64,000 nt of DNA. It comes from an uncultured Spirochaetaceae bacterium (lineage in GTDB: Bacteria > Spirochaetota > Spirochaetia > Sphaerochaetales > Sphaerochaetaceae). The notes beneath the pieces are model-generated. The model was not told the DNA's origin, did no database searches, and saw only the letters and a program-made list of their open reading frames with translations. The position numbers were made by a program, and so were the translations under genes. The stretch covers positions 1 through 64,000 of the forward strand of contig CALXKJ010000004.1 in assembly GCA_944388955.1 (NCBI GenBank), written 5' to 3'. Shown one piece after another: positions 8,816-18,537 of the stretch (positions within the stretch are counted from its first letter, which is position 1; each line of letters starts with the position of its first letter).

Positions 8816-9704
8816 AGTACGAAGCCCTCCTTCTGAGTGCCCACTGTGCAATTGTCAATAGAAGAACAATGAAGAAAAGCACAACAGCAATCGTTGATGC
8901 GTAACCGATATTGAATGTTCTGAATGCCTGATGATAAATATAGTAAACAAGCACCATCGTGGAGCCTTCCGGGCCTCCATCTGTCATCAGCTTGATTGTG
9001 TCGAACACTCTCATTGATCCGATTACAGTGACTATCATGACCATGAGAATCGAAGGCATCAGGAGCGGAAGCTTTATTTTCCAGAAGAGAATCGGTCTTG
9101 TGGCACCATCAATACGCCCCGCCTCCAGTACATCCTGAGGCAGATTCATGACAGCACCCATAAATATAAGGACATTCGTTCCAAGATTCTTAAGAACTCT
9201 TGAAACAACAACGGCGAACATTGCCCAGCCTTTCTCATGCAGCCAGTTCGGTCCTTCGATTCCAATCAGGGAAAGAATATAGTTTATCGGACCGGCCTCA
9301 CCGCCCTGGAAAAGGTATGTGAAAACAATTGCCCATGCTACTCCCGACGTAATGACGGGAAGGAATATCACGCTTCTGACAATCTTTGTTCCAGTTGAAG
9401 CGGAGCCGAGATAAAGCGCGAGGGCAAGCGATAGAACAAGGTTCAGGGGAACTACGCCCAACGAGAAGATGACCGTATTCTTCAGTGTCATATAAAAGAG
9501 GTCATCTCCGATGAGCGTTTTGTAGTTATCCAATCCTGTGAATCCCATATTCCCGAAAAGGAGATTACGGGATTCAAAGGAATATGTGAAAACCATTACA
9601 AGAGGAACCAGAACAAGAACTATGAATCCGGCCATCTGAGGCAATATAAAGAGATAACCTGTTAATGCCTCTCCTCTCTCGAGCTTAGTCATTTTCTTCT
9701 TCAT
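8805..9704 (-). CDS. carbohydrate ABC transporter permease, MalF type
   Basis: 299 residues, six predicted membrane segments, the first beginning GYLFILPQMAGFIVLVLVP. The EAA loop reads VLEAGRIDGATRPILFWKIKLP, typical for CUT1 sugar importers. The ATG at 9704 has GGAGGAG just upstream. It lies 16 bases after the binding-protein gene and overlaps the second permease, forming one transport unit with both. Confidence 0.9.
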   Translation of the reverse strand: MKKKMTKLERGEALTGYLFILPQMAGFIVLVLVPLVMVFTYSFESRNLLFGNMGFTGLDNYKTLIGDDLFYMTLKNTVIFSLGVVPLNLVLSLALALYLGSASTGTKIVRSVIFLPVITSGVAWAIVFTYLFQGGEAGPINYILSLIGIEGPNWLHEKGWAMFAVVVSRVLKNLGTNVLIFMGAVMNLPQDVLEAGRIDGATRPILFWKIKLPLLMPSILMVMIVTVIGSMRVFDTIKLMTDGGPEGSTMVLVYYIYHQAFRTFNIGYASTIAVVLFFIVLLLTIAQWALRRRASYYED

Positions 9705-9720
9705 GGCTCCTCCGGAATGC

Positions 9721-11010
9721 TTACTTTATGTATTTTGCGTAAACTTCAGCTACGCCATCGAGAACAGCCTGCACATCTGCATTCGGATTCCAGAGTCTAT
9801 CCCATACAATTCTGGACTCGACTTCAATCTGGGGATACATGACATGTGAAGGAAGTACTCTACCTGTCTCGATTGAGCCAGCAACAGCCATTGACATCTG
9901 GTCAGCTGTAAGAAGCGGCTGTGATGTCAGGAAGTCAGGAGACTCAAGAACGCTGTATCTTGCAGGTGGCCATATACCAGCCATGCGTGCAACACACTCC
10001 TCGTTGGTCATATAAGCAACGAGCTTCTTTGCGACATCAACATTCTTGCCCTTGCTGAATGCACCGATTCCTGCCTGTCCTGTGATAGGAACATCCCCCA
10101 TAGGACCTGCTGGCATTGGAGCAACACCCCATGCGAAATCAACATCAGTAAGCTTCGAGACTCTAGATACCTGTGCGGCTGTCATTGCTGCAGCACCGGA
10201 GAAGAAATCACTCTGGTCTCCAGGAGGAACAACAGAGCCATCAACATAAACCATATCGTGGAAAAGCTGCACAGCTTCTACGGATTCAGGAGTGTTGATG
10301 AGGATCTGGCCATCGTTTGTCCAAGCATCTCCGCCATATGAGCGGATAATCGGGCAGAGGTTATGAAGAATACGTACATCATATCCGCCACCATCAACTG
10401 TCTGATAACCCCAGACACCTGTTGCGTCCTTGATTGCCTTTGAAGCAGCGCGGAATGCATTCCAGTCCCACTTTCCTTCTGCAACGAGCTTGTCAGGAGT
10501 ATCAATACCTGCCGCAGCAAAAAGATCTGCGTTGTAAATCATGAAGAATGGGCTTGTTGAGAATGGAACAGCGTATGTCACTCCATCTTTCTGCCAGAGC
10601 TCCATCGCCTTTGCGGAGAGGTCTTCAGGGTTGTATTCGGCAAGTTCCGCATCGAGGGGGGCAAGAAGTCCGGACTCGATAAATGCCGGAGCTGATGTCT
10701 CAAGAACCCAGAATACATCCGGAGCCTGACTGCCCTGTAGCTCGAGGGAAAGCTTTGTGTTGTATTCACCGAATTCGATTGACTCGAATTCTGCAGCTAC
10801 TTCTATGCCTTCCTTAGCAGCGAACTCATCGACGAAGCTCTGTAAAAGAGCTATCTGATCCGGATTGCTCGTCCATGTAGCTATTTTGATGCGGACAGGA
10901 CCTGAAGACGTGCTGCCGCTTTCCTGGCTTCCACCAGCCATCACAGGAACAGAGAGCATAAGAAGTGCAAGAAGCGCGCACAGTACTCTCATTTTCAGGG
11001 ATGATCTCAT
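9721..11010 (-). CDS. extracellular sugar-binding protein of the ABC transporter
   Basis: 429 residues of the family 1 solute-binding fold. A Sec signal peptide (MRSSLKMRVLCALLALLML...VMA) is followed by a mature start GGSQESGS. There is no lipobox cysteine, so the protein is probably periplasmic rather than lipid-anchored; the TRAP binding protein at 53510 has the same arrangement. Family features include IKIATWTSNPDQ and VFWVLETSAPAFIESGLLAPLD. First gene of the LacI-regulated operon, with GGAGGAG 4-10 bases upstream of the ATG and the operator immediately before it. Confidence 0.9.
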   Translation of the reverse strand: MRSSLKMRVLCALLALLMLSVPVMAGGSQESGSTSSGPVRIKIATWTSNPDQIALLQSFVDEFAAKEGIEVAAEFESIEFGEYNTKLSLELQGSQAPDVFWVLETSAPAFIESGLLAPLDAELAEYNPEDLSAKAMELWQKDGVTYAVPFSTSPFFMIYNADLFAAAGIDTPDKLVAEGKWDWNAFRAASKAIKDATGVWGYQTVDGGGYDVRILHNLCPIIRSYGGDAWTNDGQILINTPESVEAVQLFHDMVYVDGSVVPPGDQSDFFSGAAAMTAAQVSRVSKLTDVDFAWGVAPMPAGPMGDVPITGQAGIGAFSKGKNVDVAKKLVAYMTNEECVARMAGIWPPARYSVLESPDFLTSQPLLTADQMSMAVAGSIETGRVLPSHVMYPQIEVESRIVWDRLWNPNADVQAVLDGVAEVYAKYIK

Positions 11011-11025
11011 AATCTCCTCCTTTCG

Positions 11026-11045
11026 TTGATTAATCGATTAATCAA
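11026..11045. promoter_or_regulatory. LacI-family operator
   Basis: TTGATTAATCGATTAATCAA is a perfect 20-bp palindrome with a central CG, the hallmark of LacI-family operators. It lies 16-35 bases upstream of the binding-protein ATG, where bound repressor would block the promoter or early transcription. The LacI gene ending the same operon is the obvious candidate to bind it. Confidence 0.85.
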
Positions 11046-11093
11046 ATCATATCATGCAATCTCAGAAAGGCAAGAAGAATTATCATATATGAC

Positions 11094-11119
11094 AAATCCA
11101 GCCGATTGTGGCTGGATTT
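11094..11119 (-). terminator. terminator of the epimerase gene
   Basis: AAATCCAGCC (11094-11103), loop GATTGT, GGCTGGATTT (11110-11119) is a perfect 10-bp stem located 23 bases beyond the epimerase stop. The downstream U-tract is short. It insulates the epimerase from the sugar operon. Confidence 0.7.
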
Positions 11120-11141
11120 GAATCTATATGCTCATTAATGT

Positions 11142-12320
11142 TTATTTTATCGAATCGATTATCTCGATAGCTTTCATATACATCCTTGGTATATGGAAAG
11201 GACCTTTATAGAGATTACCCTTCAGTGCTGTCGCTAAAGTCCCGTCGCGATGGAGATACCCGAACCATTCACCATATTCGCGGTCAATGAAATGAGCGGA
11301 GATGTAATCATCGACAAGGCGGAAATGCTCAAGGTAGACATCATTGCCTGTCTCTCTGTAAGCCATGAGGTTCGCGATTACAGCTTCCGTCTGCGGCCAC
11401 CAGAATTTCATATCCTGATGATACTCTGAAAGGCTCTTTCCAAGCGCGTCACGATATTGGATTATGCCTCCACCATATTCAGAATCCCATCCTTTATCCC
11501 ACATCCAGTCAAGTACAGAAAGCGCTGAATCAATATATTTATCAATACCTCGCTCATGTCCTTCATTCATAATGAACCATGCGCCTTCGATAGCATGTCC
11601 CGGATTGACTATCCTGCCTTCAAAATGCTCCAGAAGAAGCTCACCATCTGGTCCGACGGTCTCAAGAACAGTCTCAAGATCGGGACGGATGAAATACTTC
11701 ATGCAATCTGATATCTCGCTATCAAGTTCAGCTGTAAGACAATCATATTTATCAGGTACGGCTTTACGCAGCTCGGAAATGACATTTATGAGTATCATTG
11801 AATCCGCATGACCACGCATAGGACGCACGACTGGATCGAATTTCGGAATAAGGATTCCTGGCGTGCTCTTTATTTTCTTAACGTTCTCATAAAGCTTATA
11901 TGCCTTCTCAGCATAGGATTTATCTCCAGATGCTCTTGAGTATGATGCATATCCTATTATCGCGAAAGTCTCACTGAAGAAGTACCTTATGCGCTTAATG
12001 ACCGGACGTCCATCATCTGTAACGCGGAAAAACATCCTTCCATCACTGTCAAAGCAATGCTCATCAATGAATCGTACGATAATCCTGGCAGCTTCAAGAT
12101 ACTCCTCCCTGCCGAAACGTATGTATGCTTCAGAGAATATCCAGAGAGCACGTCCCTGGAACCAGACGGACTTATCACTCTCTATAAGCGAGCCATCGCG
12201 GTCGAGGGATGTATAGATGCCACCGTTCTTTTTATCAAGTCCATGCTCCAGCCAGAATGGCAGGATATTATCATTGACTTCCGCATAATACCGATTGCGT
12301 ATATCTATGAGTTTTTTCAT
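11142..12320 (-). CDS. AGE-family sugar epimerase (N-acylglucosamine 2-epimerase type)
   Basis: 392 residues of the (alpha/alpha)6-barrel AGE family, which includes N-acetylglucosamine 2-epimerase, cellobiose 2-epimerase and mannose isomerase. Visible features are the KSVWFQGRALWIFSEAY start of the barrel, RYFFSETFAIIGYA, GHAIEGAWFIM with a catalytic-type His, KFWWPQTEAVIANL, and EWFGYLHRDG. The adjacent sugar ABC operon suggests a role in handling an imported sugar such as ManNAc or a disaccharide. A terminator separates the two, so co-regulation is not shown. Confidence 0.8.
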   Translation of the reverse strand: MKKLIDIRNRYYAEVNDNILPFWLEHGLDKKNGGIYTSLDRDGSLIESDKSVWFQGRALWIFSEAYIRFGREEYLEAARIIVRFIDEHCFDSDGRMFFRVTDDGRPVIKRIRYFFSETFAIIGYASYSRASGDKSYAEKAYKLYENVKKIKSTPGILIPKFDPVVRPMRGHADSMILINVISELRKAVPDKYDCLTAELDSEISDCMKYFIRPDLETVLETVGPDGELLLEHFEGRIVNPGHAIEGAWFIMNEGHERGIDKYIDSALSVLDWMWDKGWDSEYGGGIIQYRDALGKSLSEYHQDMKFWWPQTEAVIANLMAYRETGNDVYLEHFRLVDDYISAHFIDREYGEWFGYLHRDGTLATALKGNLYKGPFHIPRMYMKAIEIIDSIK

Positions 12321-12382
12321 AGTCTGAGACTATCACTGGTTTTACTTGAAAACAACAGGAAAAGAGTGTCAGAACGGACTGA

Positions 12383-12925
12383 CTATGAGGCATTCAGCAT
12401 TTCAGCGATGCGTGTTCTCACAGCAGGACCTGCTATTGAGCTGACGGCAATTTTCAGCAAGTCTCCAGCAATAAACGGCACAAGGCCAGCGACAAACATG
12501 GCTCCAACACTCAGCTCCATCCTGATCTTAAGCCATGGCAAACCAACTGCATATATTATCGCCGTAGTTATAAGAGAGGAAACGATTGCCATTATCCTTG
12601 GCCTTGAAGGAAAGGCTTTCATGACTATCGAGCCTGCAAAGACCGCAGGTAGCATGCCTATAAGATAACCACCGGTAGGTCCGAGCAATGCGGCAAGACC
12701 ACCGCCTCCGGTGAATATGGGAAGCCCCACCGTGCCTAAAAGCAGATATGCCAGTACACTTACGGCTGCCATGACTGGCGGAAGGCATATAGCAGCTATC
12801 ATCGCAAACAATGTCTGCAGTGTCATGGCAACCGGCACGAACGGTATCCTTATGAATGCTCCCGCAGCGATAAGAGCGGCGAATAAAGCAATCAGCACGA
12901 ATTTCATGATCTGCTCTCTTTCCAT
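12383..12925 (-). CDS. bioY: biotin ECF transporter substrate-binding component BioY
   Basis: S-component of a biotin importer: 180 residues with about six membrane helices. BioY motifs are visible (IPFVPVAMTLQTLFAM, LLGTVGLPIFTGGGGLAALLGPTGGYLIG). The ATG has GAGG 7 bases upstream. It is the third gene of a bioM-bioN-bioY operon and begins 12 bases after the transmembrane component. Control is probably through the BirA box upstream of the ATPase gene. Confidence 0.93.
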   Translation of the reverse strand: MEREQIMKFVLIALFAALIAAGAFIRIPFVPVAMTLQTLFAMIAAICLPPVMAAVSVLAYLLLGTVGLPIFTGGGGLAALLGPTGGYLIGMLPAVFAGSIVMKAFPSRPRIMAIVSSLITTAIIYAVGLPWLKIRMELSVGAMFVAGLVPFIAGDLLKIAVSSIAGPAVRTRIAEMLNAS

Positions 12926-12937
12926 GTCATAACCTCA

Positions 12938-13654
12938 TTAATGAATATAAAAATACAAGATGGGAAAACTCACGATGCCACATGCAATCAGAAAGCAGTC
13001 CCTGAATGAATAAGAAGCTGTACAGCGCGTTGCCGAAACATCATATCCCCTGCTGTATAACGCATCTGCATAGATTTCAGCTTTATCGAGAATATCTGAA
13101 AGAATGCTTATTGATATCTGGCATACTTCTCTGAAAGGATGACGGCTTAATGATGCACCTCTTGCCCTACGGGCTTCCAGCATACTAAGTGCGCTGTCTA
13201 TGATAATCGGAATCATCGATAGTGTGATTTCCATTACAGCAGAAAGCACATATGCATATTTTCCGATTATATGCGAAAGTGCTTTACCAAATGAGCGTGA
13301 AAGCTCATCAGGCATCGTCGTATCACAAAGAAGAACCGCCGCAAGAATCGTTGCAAGGAATGAAACTGATTTGGACAGCGATTCAAGCCAGTCTCCGGAA
13401 GAGATATATCTGGAAAAACCCATCAGAATAGCAATGATGATAAAGAACAGGCTTTCTTTCAGATAAGACAGCAATGGCAGCTTAATCACGAGCGCTACCA
13501 CAACTGGCAGAATAGAGAGAGGAAGGACAACGTCTGGCTGCATAGCTGACACAGTCACCGAATAAGAAAGAAGCAGCACAAGCTTTGTATTCGGATTAAG
13601 GCGTACAAGGAAATTATCATTATCCCTGTAGTGGAAAATCATCACTTCAGCCAC
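12938..13654 (-). CDS. bioN: ECF transporter transmembrane component (BioN/EcfT)
   Basis: T-component linking the ATPase to BioY. 238 residues with several hydrophobic segments, and the family's two short coupling motifs are recognisable as ARRARG and a similar YSRG segment. The GTG start at 13654 has GGGAGG with 5-base spacing and overlaps the ATPase gene by 13 bases; an ATG at 13642 overlaps the stop as TGATG and is an alternative. Confidence 0.88.
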   Translation of the reverse strand: MAEVMIFHYRDNDNFLVRLNPNTKLVLLLSYSVTVSAMQPDVVLPLSILPVVVALVIKLPLLSYLKESLFFIIIAILMGFSRYISSGDWLESLSKSVSFLATILAAVLLCDTTMPDELSRSFGKALSHIIGKYAYVLSAVMEITLSMIPIIIDSALSMLEARRARGASLSRHPFREVCQISISILSDILDKAEIYADALYSRGYDVSATRCTASYSFRDCFLIACGIVSFPILYFYIH

Positions 13655-14379
13655 GACAGCCTCCCGAAATCCACACTGTCAGGCAGATAAATATCATAGT
13701 CTGGAAGCTCCCTGAAAAGATTGGAAGATGGTCCACTCACGGCAATCCTGCCGTTCTGCATAATAAAGAGTGTATCTGTGTGAGCAAGAAACTTCTCCGC
13801 ATCATGGGAGACTACGATAATGGAATAGCCCTTCTCGTGAAGTGCAATCAAAGAGCGGATTACGGTCAGTATGGAAGGATAGTCAAGATTCGCAAAAGGC
13901 TCATCAAGAAGGATAACGTCAGGCTCCATTGCCAGTATTCCCGCTATTGCACATTTCCTCAACTCACCCCCAGAAAGCGTATCAGGCCGCTGTTTTGCCT
14001 TGTCTTTAAGCCCCATTAAATCCAAAGCCGCCTCGACTCGTCTCTCGACTTCGCTTCTATCAAGTCCCATGTTCTCTGGCCCGAATGCGATGTCCTTCTC
14101 AACACTCTGGCTTACAATCTGCATCTCAGCATTCTGGAAAACAAGCGCAATTCTTTTCATTCTGGTTTTCTCATTAGCAGCACTGCCATCAATAGTTATC
14201 TTGCCGCTATCAGGTTTGCGCAAACCTTTGATACAGCGTAATAGCTGAGTCTTACCTGCCCCATTCCTACCGCACAAGGCCGCAAAGGATCCCTTCTGCA
14301 ACGACAGGGACACTCCATCAAGTATCTGCCGACCATTGATTGATAGCTGTAAGTCATCTATGCACAACATGTTTTCCAT
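13642..14379 (-). CDS. bioM: ECF transporter ATPase (BioM/EcfA)
   Basis: ABC ATPase of 245 residues. It has Walker A GRNGAGKT, Q-loop VFQNAEMQ, signature LSGGELRKCAIAGILAMEPDVILLDEP (signature plus Walker B) and the switch His in VSHDAEK. With BioN and BioY it forms a dedicated biotin importer, a three-gene form in contrast to shared-ATPase group II ECF systems. First gene of the operon, 30 bases downstream of the BirA box. Confidence 0.92.
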   Translation of the reverse strand: MENMLCIDDLQLSINGRQILDGVSLSLQKGSFAALCGRNGAGKTQLLRCIKGLRKPDSGKITIDGSAANEKTRMKRIALVFQNAEMQIVSQSVEKDIAFGPENMGLDRSEVERRVEAALDLMGLKDKAKQRPDTLSGGELRKCAIAGILAMEPDVILLDEPFANLDYPSILTVIRSLIALHEKGYSIIVVSHDAEKFLAHTDTLFIMQNGRIAVSGPSSNLFRELPDYDIYLPDSVDFGRLSWLK

Positions 14380-14408
14380 GAATCGGAGAATAACAACTAC
14401 TGGAAGAC

Positions 14409-14439
14409 TTGTAAACTATTTAAATATTCAGGTTTACAA
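14409..14439. promoter_or_regulatory. BirA operator (biotin box)
   Basis: TTGTAAAC (14409-14416), 15-nt spacer, GTTTACAA (14432-14439). This perfect dyad matches the known BirA consensus TTGTAAACC-N14-16-GGTTTACAA. It sits 30 bases upstream of the bioM start, so a bifunctional BirA repressor probably shuts off biotin uptake when biotin is plentiful. Confidence 0.92.
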
Positions 14440-14574
14440 AAAATGGAATGTCTAGGATATATAAATCAAAACAGCATTTCAGAAGAATCCATTCAGGCGG
14501 AAATAGATTCATGAGTAGCCAGTGGAACCGGATGATATTCTTCCGGAGGGTTCACAGGAGACCTCAGCTCGCTC

Positions 14575-16140
14575 ATGAGAAGAAATCCGGGAAGTGCCGA
14601 TTCTGTACTGAGGACTGGTCTTTCTTCTTATCTGAGGAACGTCAATCCTGAGATGACAGAAGAGCAGATATCAGCAATGGCTGATGCGAATGCCGTGCTG
14701 ATGGAGAGCCTTGCGAATGCTCAAGGAAGGACAGCTGCTGACTTTGTTGAAGGCCTTACAGGGCTTGGTGTAACAGATGACCCATCTCTCAGAGGTCAGT
14801 ACAGGGAAGAGAACGGAGCGAGAACCATAGTTCTCAATCCTGCAACGATGTCACCGACTACTTTCTCTCATGAGGTAGGTCATTACTTCCTTATGACTCT
14901 TCCTGATGGGCCTGTAAAAGACAGGATAATAAATACATACAAAGCTGAATATAAAGCTGATGGGAATACAGTAGGAAAGAATCTTCATGAGGCCTTTGTT
15001 AATGGTCTTGCTGAATATCAGGCTTCAGGGGTCGCGCAGAACGCTGAGATAAGAGGAAACTTCCAGAGACTCATCAATGCGATGAAATCATTCATAGACA
15101 GACTCAGGAAGTCTGGCGGTCTTTCAGCTGAGCAGATTGCTCTGTATGACAGCTTATTCAGCCAGAATAAAGAAATGGCTATAAATGAAGAAGTGTCGCA
15201 GAAAGACTCTCTCAATATAGGCATGAGCGAGGCTGAATTCGTCACGAAATACGAAGGTCTTGCCGATACTGCTCCGCTGATGGAGATAAAGGAAAGCAGA
15301 TTTCCAGATACCGGAAATAGAGATCTTGTAGACAGGGTTCTTGCATTCTATAAAGAGAATTATGGGGATTCTGTCGAAAGAGAAGGAATCGGTAAAGTAT
15401 CTCTATCAAAAAGAAACATCAAAGATTCCATGAGCCATGGTTATGTAAGCCCAGAAAAGGCCGCAGCTTTTGAAGCTGTCCCAGAAATAATCATGAATGG
15501 CGGATTGCTCGCATATGAAAAAGATTATGATGGGCCAAATCTCGATAGGATATTGATTGCCTCTCCGATAACTTTTAAGGGAGAGGAATATGTTTGCGAG
15601 GTCTGTATAAAGAAGTCTCCAACATCCAACCGATTCTATTTCCATGGAGTAGAGGTAAAAAATAAGCTCTTTCCCGATGCCTCAAAAGACCAGGGTGCAA
15701 ATGCATTGCCGGTAGCATCAGAAAGAGCTTCTAAGCTGATGATAAGTAGAATCTATGACAAAATCAAGAAGAATCAAGCGGAAAACTCCACTCGTCAAAA
15801 CCTAACATCGGATTCAAGCACTATCAATCTTAATGATGTTGTGCTGAATGAGACTATCGATGAAGACAACCTTTCTCCAGAGCAGAGAGCACTCAGGGAC
15901 CGCATCAAGCGTGGCCGTGCGGCTCAGGCTCAGAGAAGAAGACGCTTCTATGAGAACATCGATGCGATGCTCGACAAGAATATGTATGTCGAGTCAGATG
16001 ACCTCAGGAGATACAGAAGCAATCTCGAGAGAGAGCTGAGAGAAGCGCACGAGAATGACCCGGGATTCAAGTTCACGGACGATGCGAGATACAGACGTGT
16101 CTTCGAGGAATATCACGCAAGGGACATGATGCTGCTCTAA
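14575..16140 (+). pseudogene. fragment of a phage polyvalent protein (zincin-like plus PBECR-like domains)
   Basis: The 521-residue frame resembles the large multi-domain polyvalent proteins of phages and conjugative elements. A metallopeptidase-like motif HEVGH lies in TTFSHEVGHYFL near residue 103. Residues about 265-370 (KDSMSHGYVS through DRILIASPITFKGEEYVCEV and NRFYFHGVEVKNK) look like a barnase/EndoU/colicin/RelE-like PBECR or LPD domain. The C-terminus is basic and coiled. The same frame is open back to a stop at 14533-14535 and reads GGFTGDLSS, the ATG at 14575 has no ribosome binding site, and no phage structural genes surround it. I read it as a 5'-truncated remnant. A stand-alone toxin-like protein is the alternative. 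Confidence 0.55.
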
Positions 16141-16386
16141 CATGCCAAGTTCCCTATCTCTTCCGACAAAGCTGAACGGGTGAATATCATAATCAAGGCA
16201 ACAAGAATGAAAGCCTATGGCTACAGAGATACTGAGTATTTCTTTCTCAAAATCAAACTTGATTCCTTAAGAGGTCCCTACAGATTCAAATCCCACACAA
16301 TTCTATAAAGACCCATTTTTATATGATTAATATTGTCATTCCGGATGAGTTTGAATTCTATTTTCTGTACTTCTTTAAGATTCATA

Positions 16387-17910
16387 TTACTGAAGCTCCT
16401 TGATTACATGCCAGGAACCAGATTTCTTTGAGCCAAGACGTTCCAGATAGCCGTTTTCTCTCAACCACTCAATATCCCTGTAGAGTGTTCTTTCTGGAAT
16501 GTTCAATGCTGATACCAATTGTTCAATTGTGCTTTGAGTTTTTCCTTTCAGTTCCGAAAGAATCCGCACCTTCCTGAAATATACAGAATCTTCTTCTGAA
16601 GTTTCTGCAGTTTTCTTATCTGCCAAGAATCTGGTTAATCTGCCATCAGCTTCATTTATTCTGCCATTTAAACTGCCACCAGCATCATTTATACTGCCAT
16701 CAGGGCTTTCTTCTGTCAGTTTATCCATCTGGGTAAGTACCTTCCGGTAGTCAACAACAGAGTCGCTATTCAATGTCCTGTATTTCTCGATTGCCCTGTA
16801 TAGCTTGGAAGCCTGGAATGTCACGCAGAAATCAAGGCCAGTGGAAGCTGTCTCAAACAAAGGTTCAGGATTTCCAGCCTCCTTGCATGCATCAATCATC
16901 TTTGTGATGCCTGTTCCGAATTTCTCAACCAGTCCTGCTTTGTTGAATGCATTGGATATCAGTGGGTTGATATGTCTGGACTTATGGTGCTCCACAGACC
17001 AGTCCTCATCAACAACAGCTCTGTTGAGTATGCTGAGCGAATGGTCATAAACCTTGATCAGAATAGATTGTCCTGATGTCCAATCGTTATGCATTAAAGA
17101 ATTGAAAACAGCTTCTCTAAGTGCATCAAACGGGTATGGATATGTTTCAATTCTTGTAGGCATATCATAAGAAATGAGTGCATAAAGATATTTCACTTTC
17201 AGGATATCAAGGATGCTTCTGCTGAGCATCATCAGGGATCCTTTTATCTCATCACAGCTTACTACATCTGCGTCGCTTCTCATTTTGCCGATAAGCACAG
17301 AAGCGCCTGGTACCGCTTTTGAGGGTTTCCTATGGAACAGGAGAACCGCAGCTACTGTAAGCTTTCCATCCTTGATGAGCTCAAGCTCTTCGAGGATCTT
17401 CTCTCTGCTTTCAAGAGATTTCCCGCTTAGCTTGCCTGATGATACAGCTTCCTCTCTGAATATCTCGAAACTCTCTTCATCGAGATCATCAATTGAGACA
17501 TTATCCACAACTGATGAATCCCATGTTCTGTTCCTGACTTCAATCAATGCCTTCTGCTGCTGAGTTCCTTCCACTTTGAAGTTAGCAGTCCCAATACGCT
17601 TATACATGCTCCCCTGATAGAAAACAGGAGTGTCGGATTTATGGACTATGATCTCGATATAGAGGCCATTATCATCCTTCTTTGTATCTACAGAGACATT
17701 AGAGTAATTCAAAGCCTGGACTATGCTGTTAGGGATTGATTCAAGTAATCTTTTTGTCTCATTGACTCCAAGATCCACAGTGTTGCCATCGTCATCCTTT
17801 CATATATACATCTTTCCACCGGAGGCATTGGCCATTCCACAGATATCGTCAAGAAACTCCTTCTTCCAGATGACTTTGTATTCTATATTCTGCAATTCAA
17901 AATCTTCCAT
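16387..17910 (-). pseudogene. AlbA_2 / HATPase transcriptional-regulator-like gene broken by an in-frame TGA
   Basis: The N-terminal AlbA_2 domain begins MEDFELQNIEYKVIWKKEFL at ATG 17910, preceded by GAGGT, and reaches GGKMYI. A TGA at 17800-17802 interrupts it, and the same frame resumes KDDDGNTV. In family members this position is usually Gly (IYIGxDDDG), so a GGA to TGA change explains the break. The remainder contains the HATPase_c_4 region (ALREAVFNSLMHNDW, LVEKFGTGITKMIDAC) and a C-terminal winged helix. Translation could restart at 17778, but that product would lack the AlbA domain. Neighbouring genes use TGA as stop, so recoding is unlikely. Confidence 0.85.
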
Positions 17911-18170
17911 TCTTACCTCACCCGCTTCTTCAGCCAGCTTAATCTGAAAACGTATCTTATCCCTGAACTGTCTCTGGTAATCCAGCACGACATGGCTGTA
18001 TTTTCATTGTATCTTTCCAAGAAACATTATGTAATCTCCATTACGCAAAGATTCGATTATTTTCAATACATCACAGTCTTCGGAGACCATCCAAATCATT
18101 TTATTGACTGATAACAATTTTTCTGCCTCACCATAATTTTGCCTCACTACGCAATTTTATAATTGAAAAG
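17911..18170 (-). other. degenerate remnant upstream of the AlbA_2 pseudogene
   Basis: On the minus strand a frame reading NYGEAEKLLSVNKMIW...DYIMFLGKIQ is open from about 18150 to a TGA at 18004-18006, and then continues YSHVVLDYQRQF into the AlbA_2 start in the same frame. It looks like the decayed end of another gene. I do not recognise the family. Confidence 0.3.
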
Positions 18171-18282
18171 ATGATATGCATTATCTGTTCTCACCGGAGA
18201 AGCTATACATTTCCTGCGAATTCCCTATCATTTTCCAGTTATAGTTCAAGATTGTAAGATAATATGATGAAACCATCATAGA

Positions 18283-18307
18283 CAACAAAAGCTCCCTTTT
18301 CGGGAGC
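18283..18307 (-). terminator. terminator of tRNA-Phe
   Basis: GCTCCC (18291-18296), loop TTTTC, GGGAGC (18302-18307). On the minus strand the stem is followed by TTTTGTTGTC. It ends nine bases past the tRNA 3' end. Confidence 0.85.
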
Positions 18308-18315
18308 CTTCGGAG

Positions 18316-18388
18316 TGCCGCCTCCAGGAATCGAACCAGGGACACAAGGATTTTCAGTCCTTTGCTCTACCAACTGAGCTAAAGCGGC
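18316..18388 (-). tRNA. tRNA-Phe (GAA)
   Basis: A 73-nt cloverleaf on the minus strand. The acceptor GCCGCTT pairs with AGGCGGC (one T-G), the D-arm reads AGCTCAGTTGGTAGAGC, the anticodon loop is CTGAAAA with anticodon GAA, and the T-arm contains GGTTCGATTCC. CCA is not encoded: the discriminator A is followed by CTCC. Confidence 0.95.
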
Positions 18389-18537
18389 TAGCAAGGAAGA
18401 ATCTACCAGATTCGAAAAGCTATAGTCAAGTAGGTTTTCCGCATTTATTGGCATTTTTCTTCACTTATTCTTAACATTCACTTCCCATCTTGTTACAAGA
18501 TATTGTATTATCAATGAAAAAACTTTCAGGAGGACAC

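Noticed and set aside
17800-17802. TGA read as glycine or selenocysteine
   Set aside because: Many genes here end in TGA, only one gene shows it internally, and no SECIS-like structure is evident. A point mutation is simpler.
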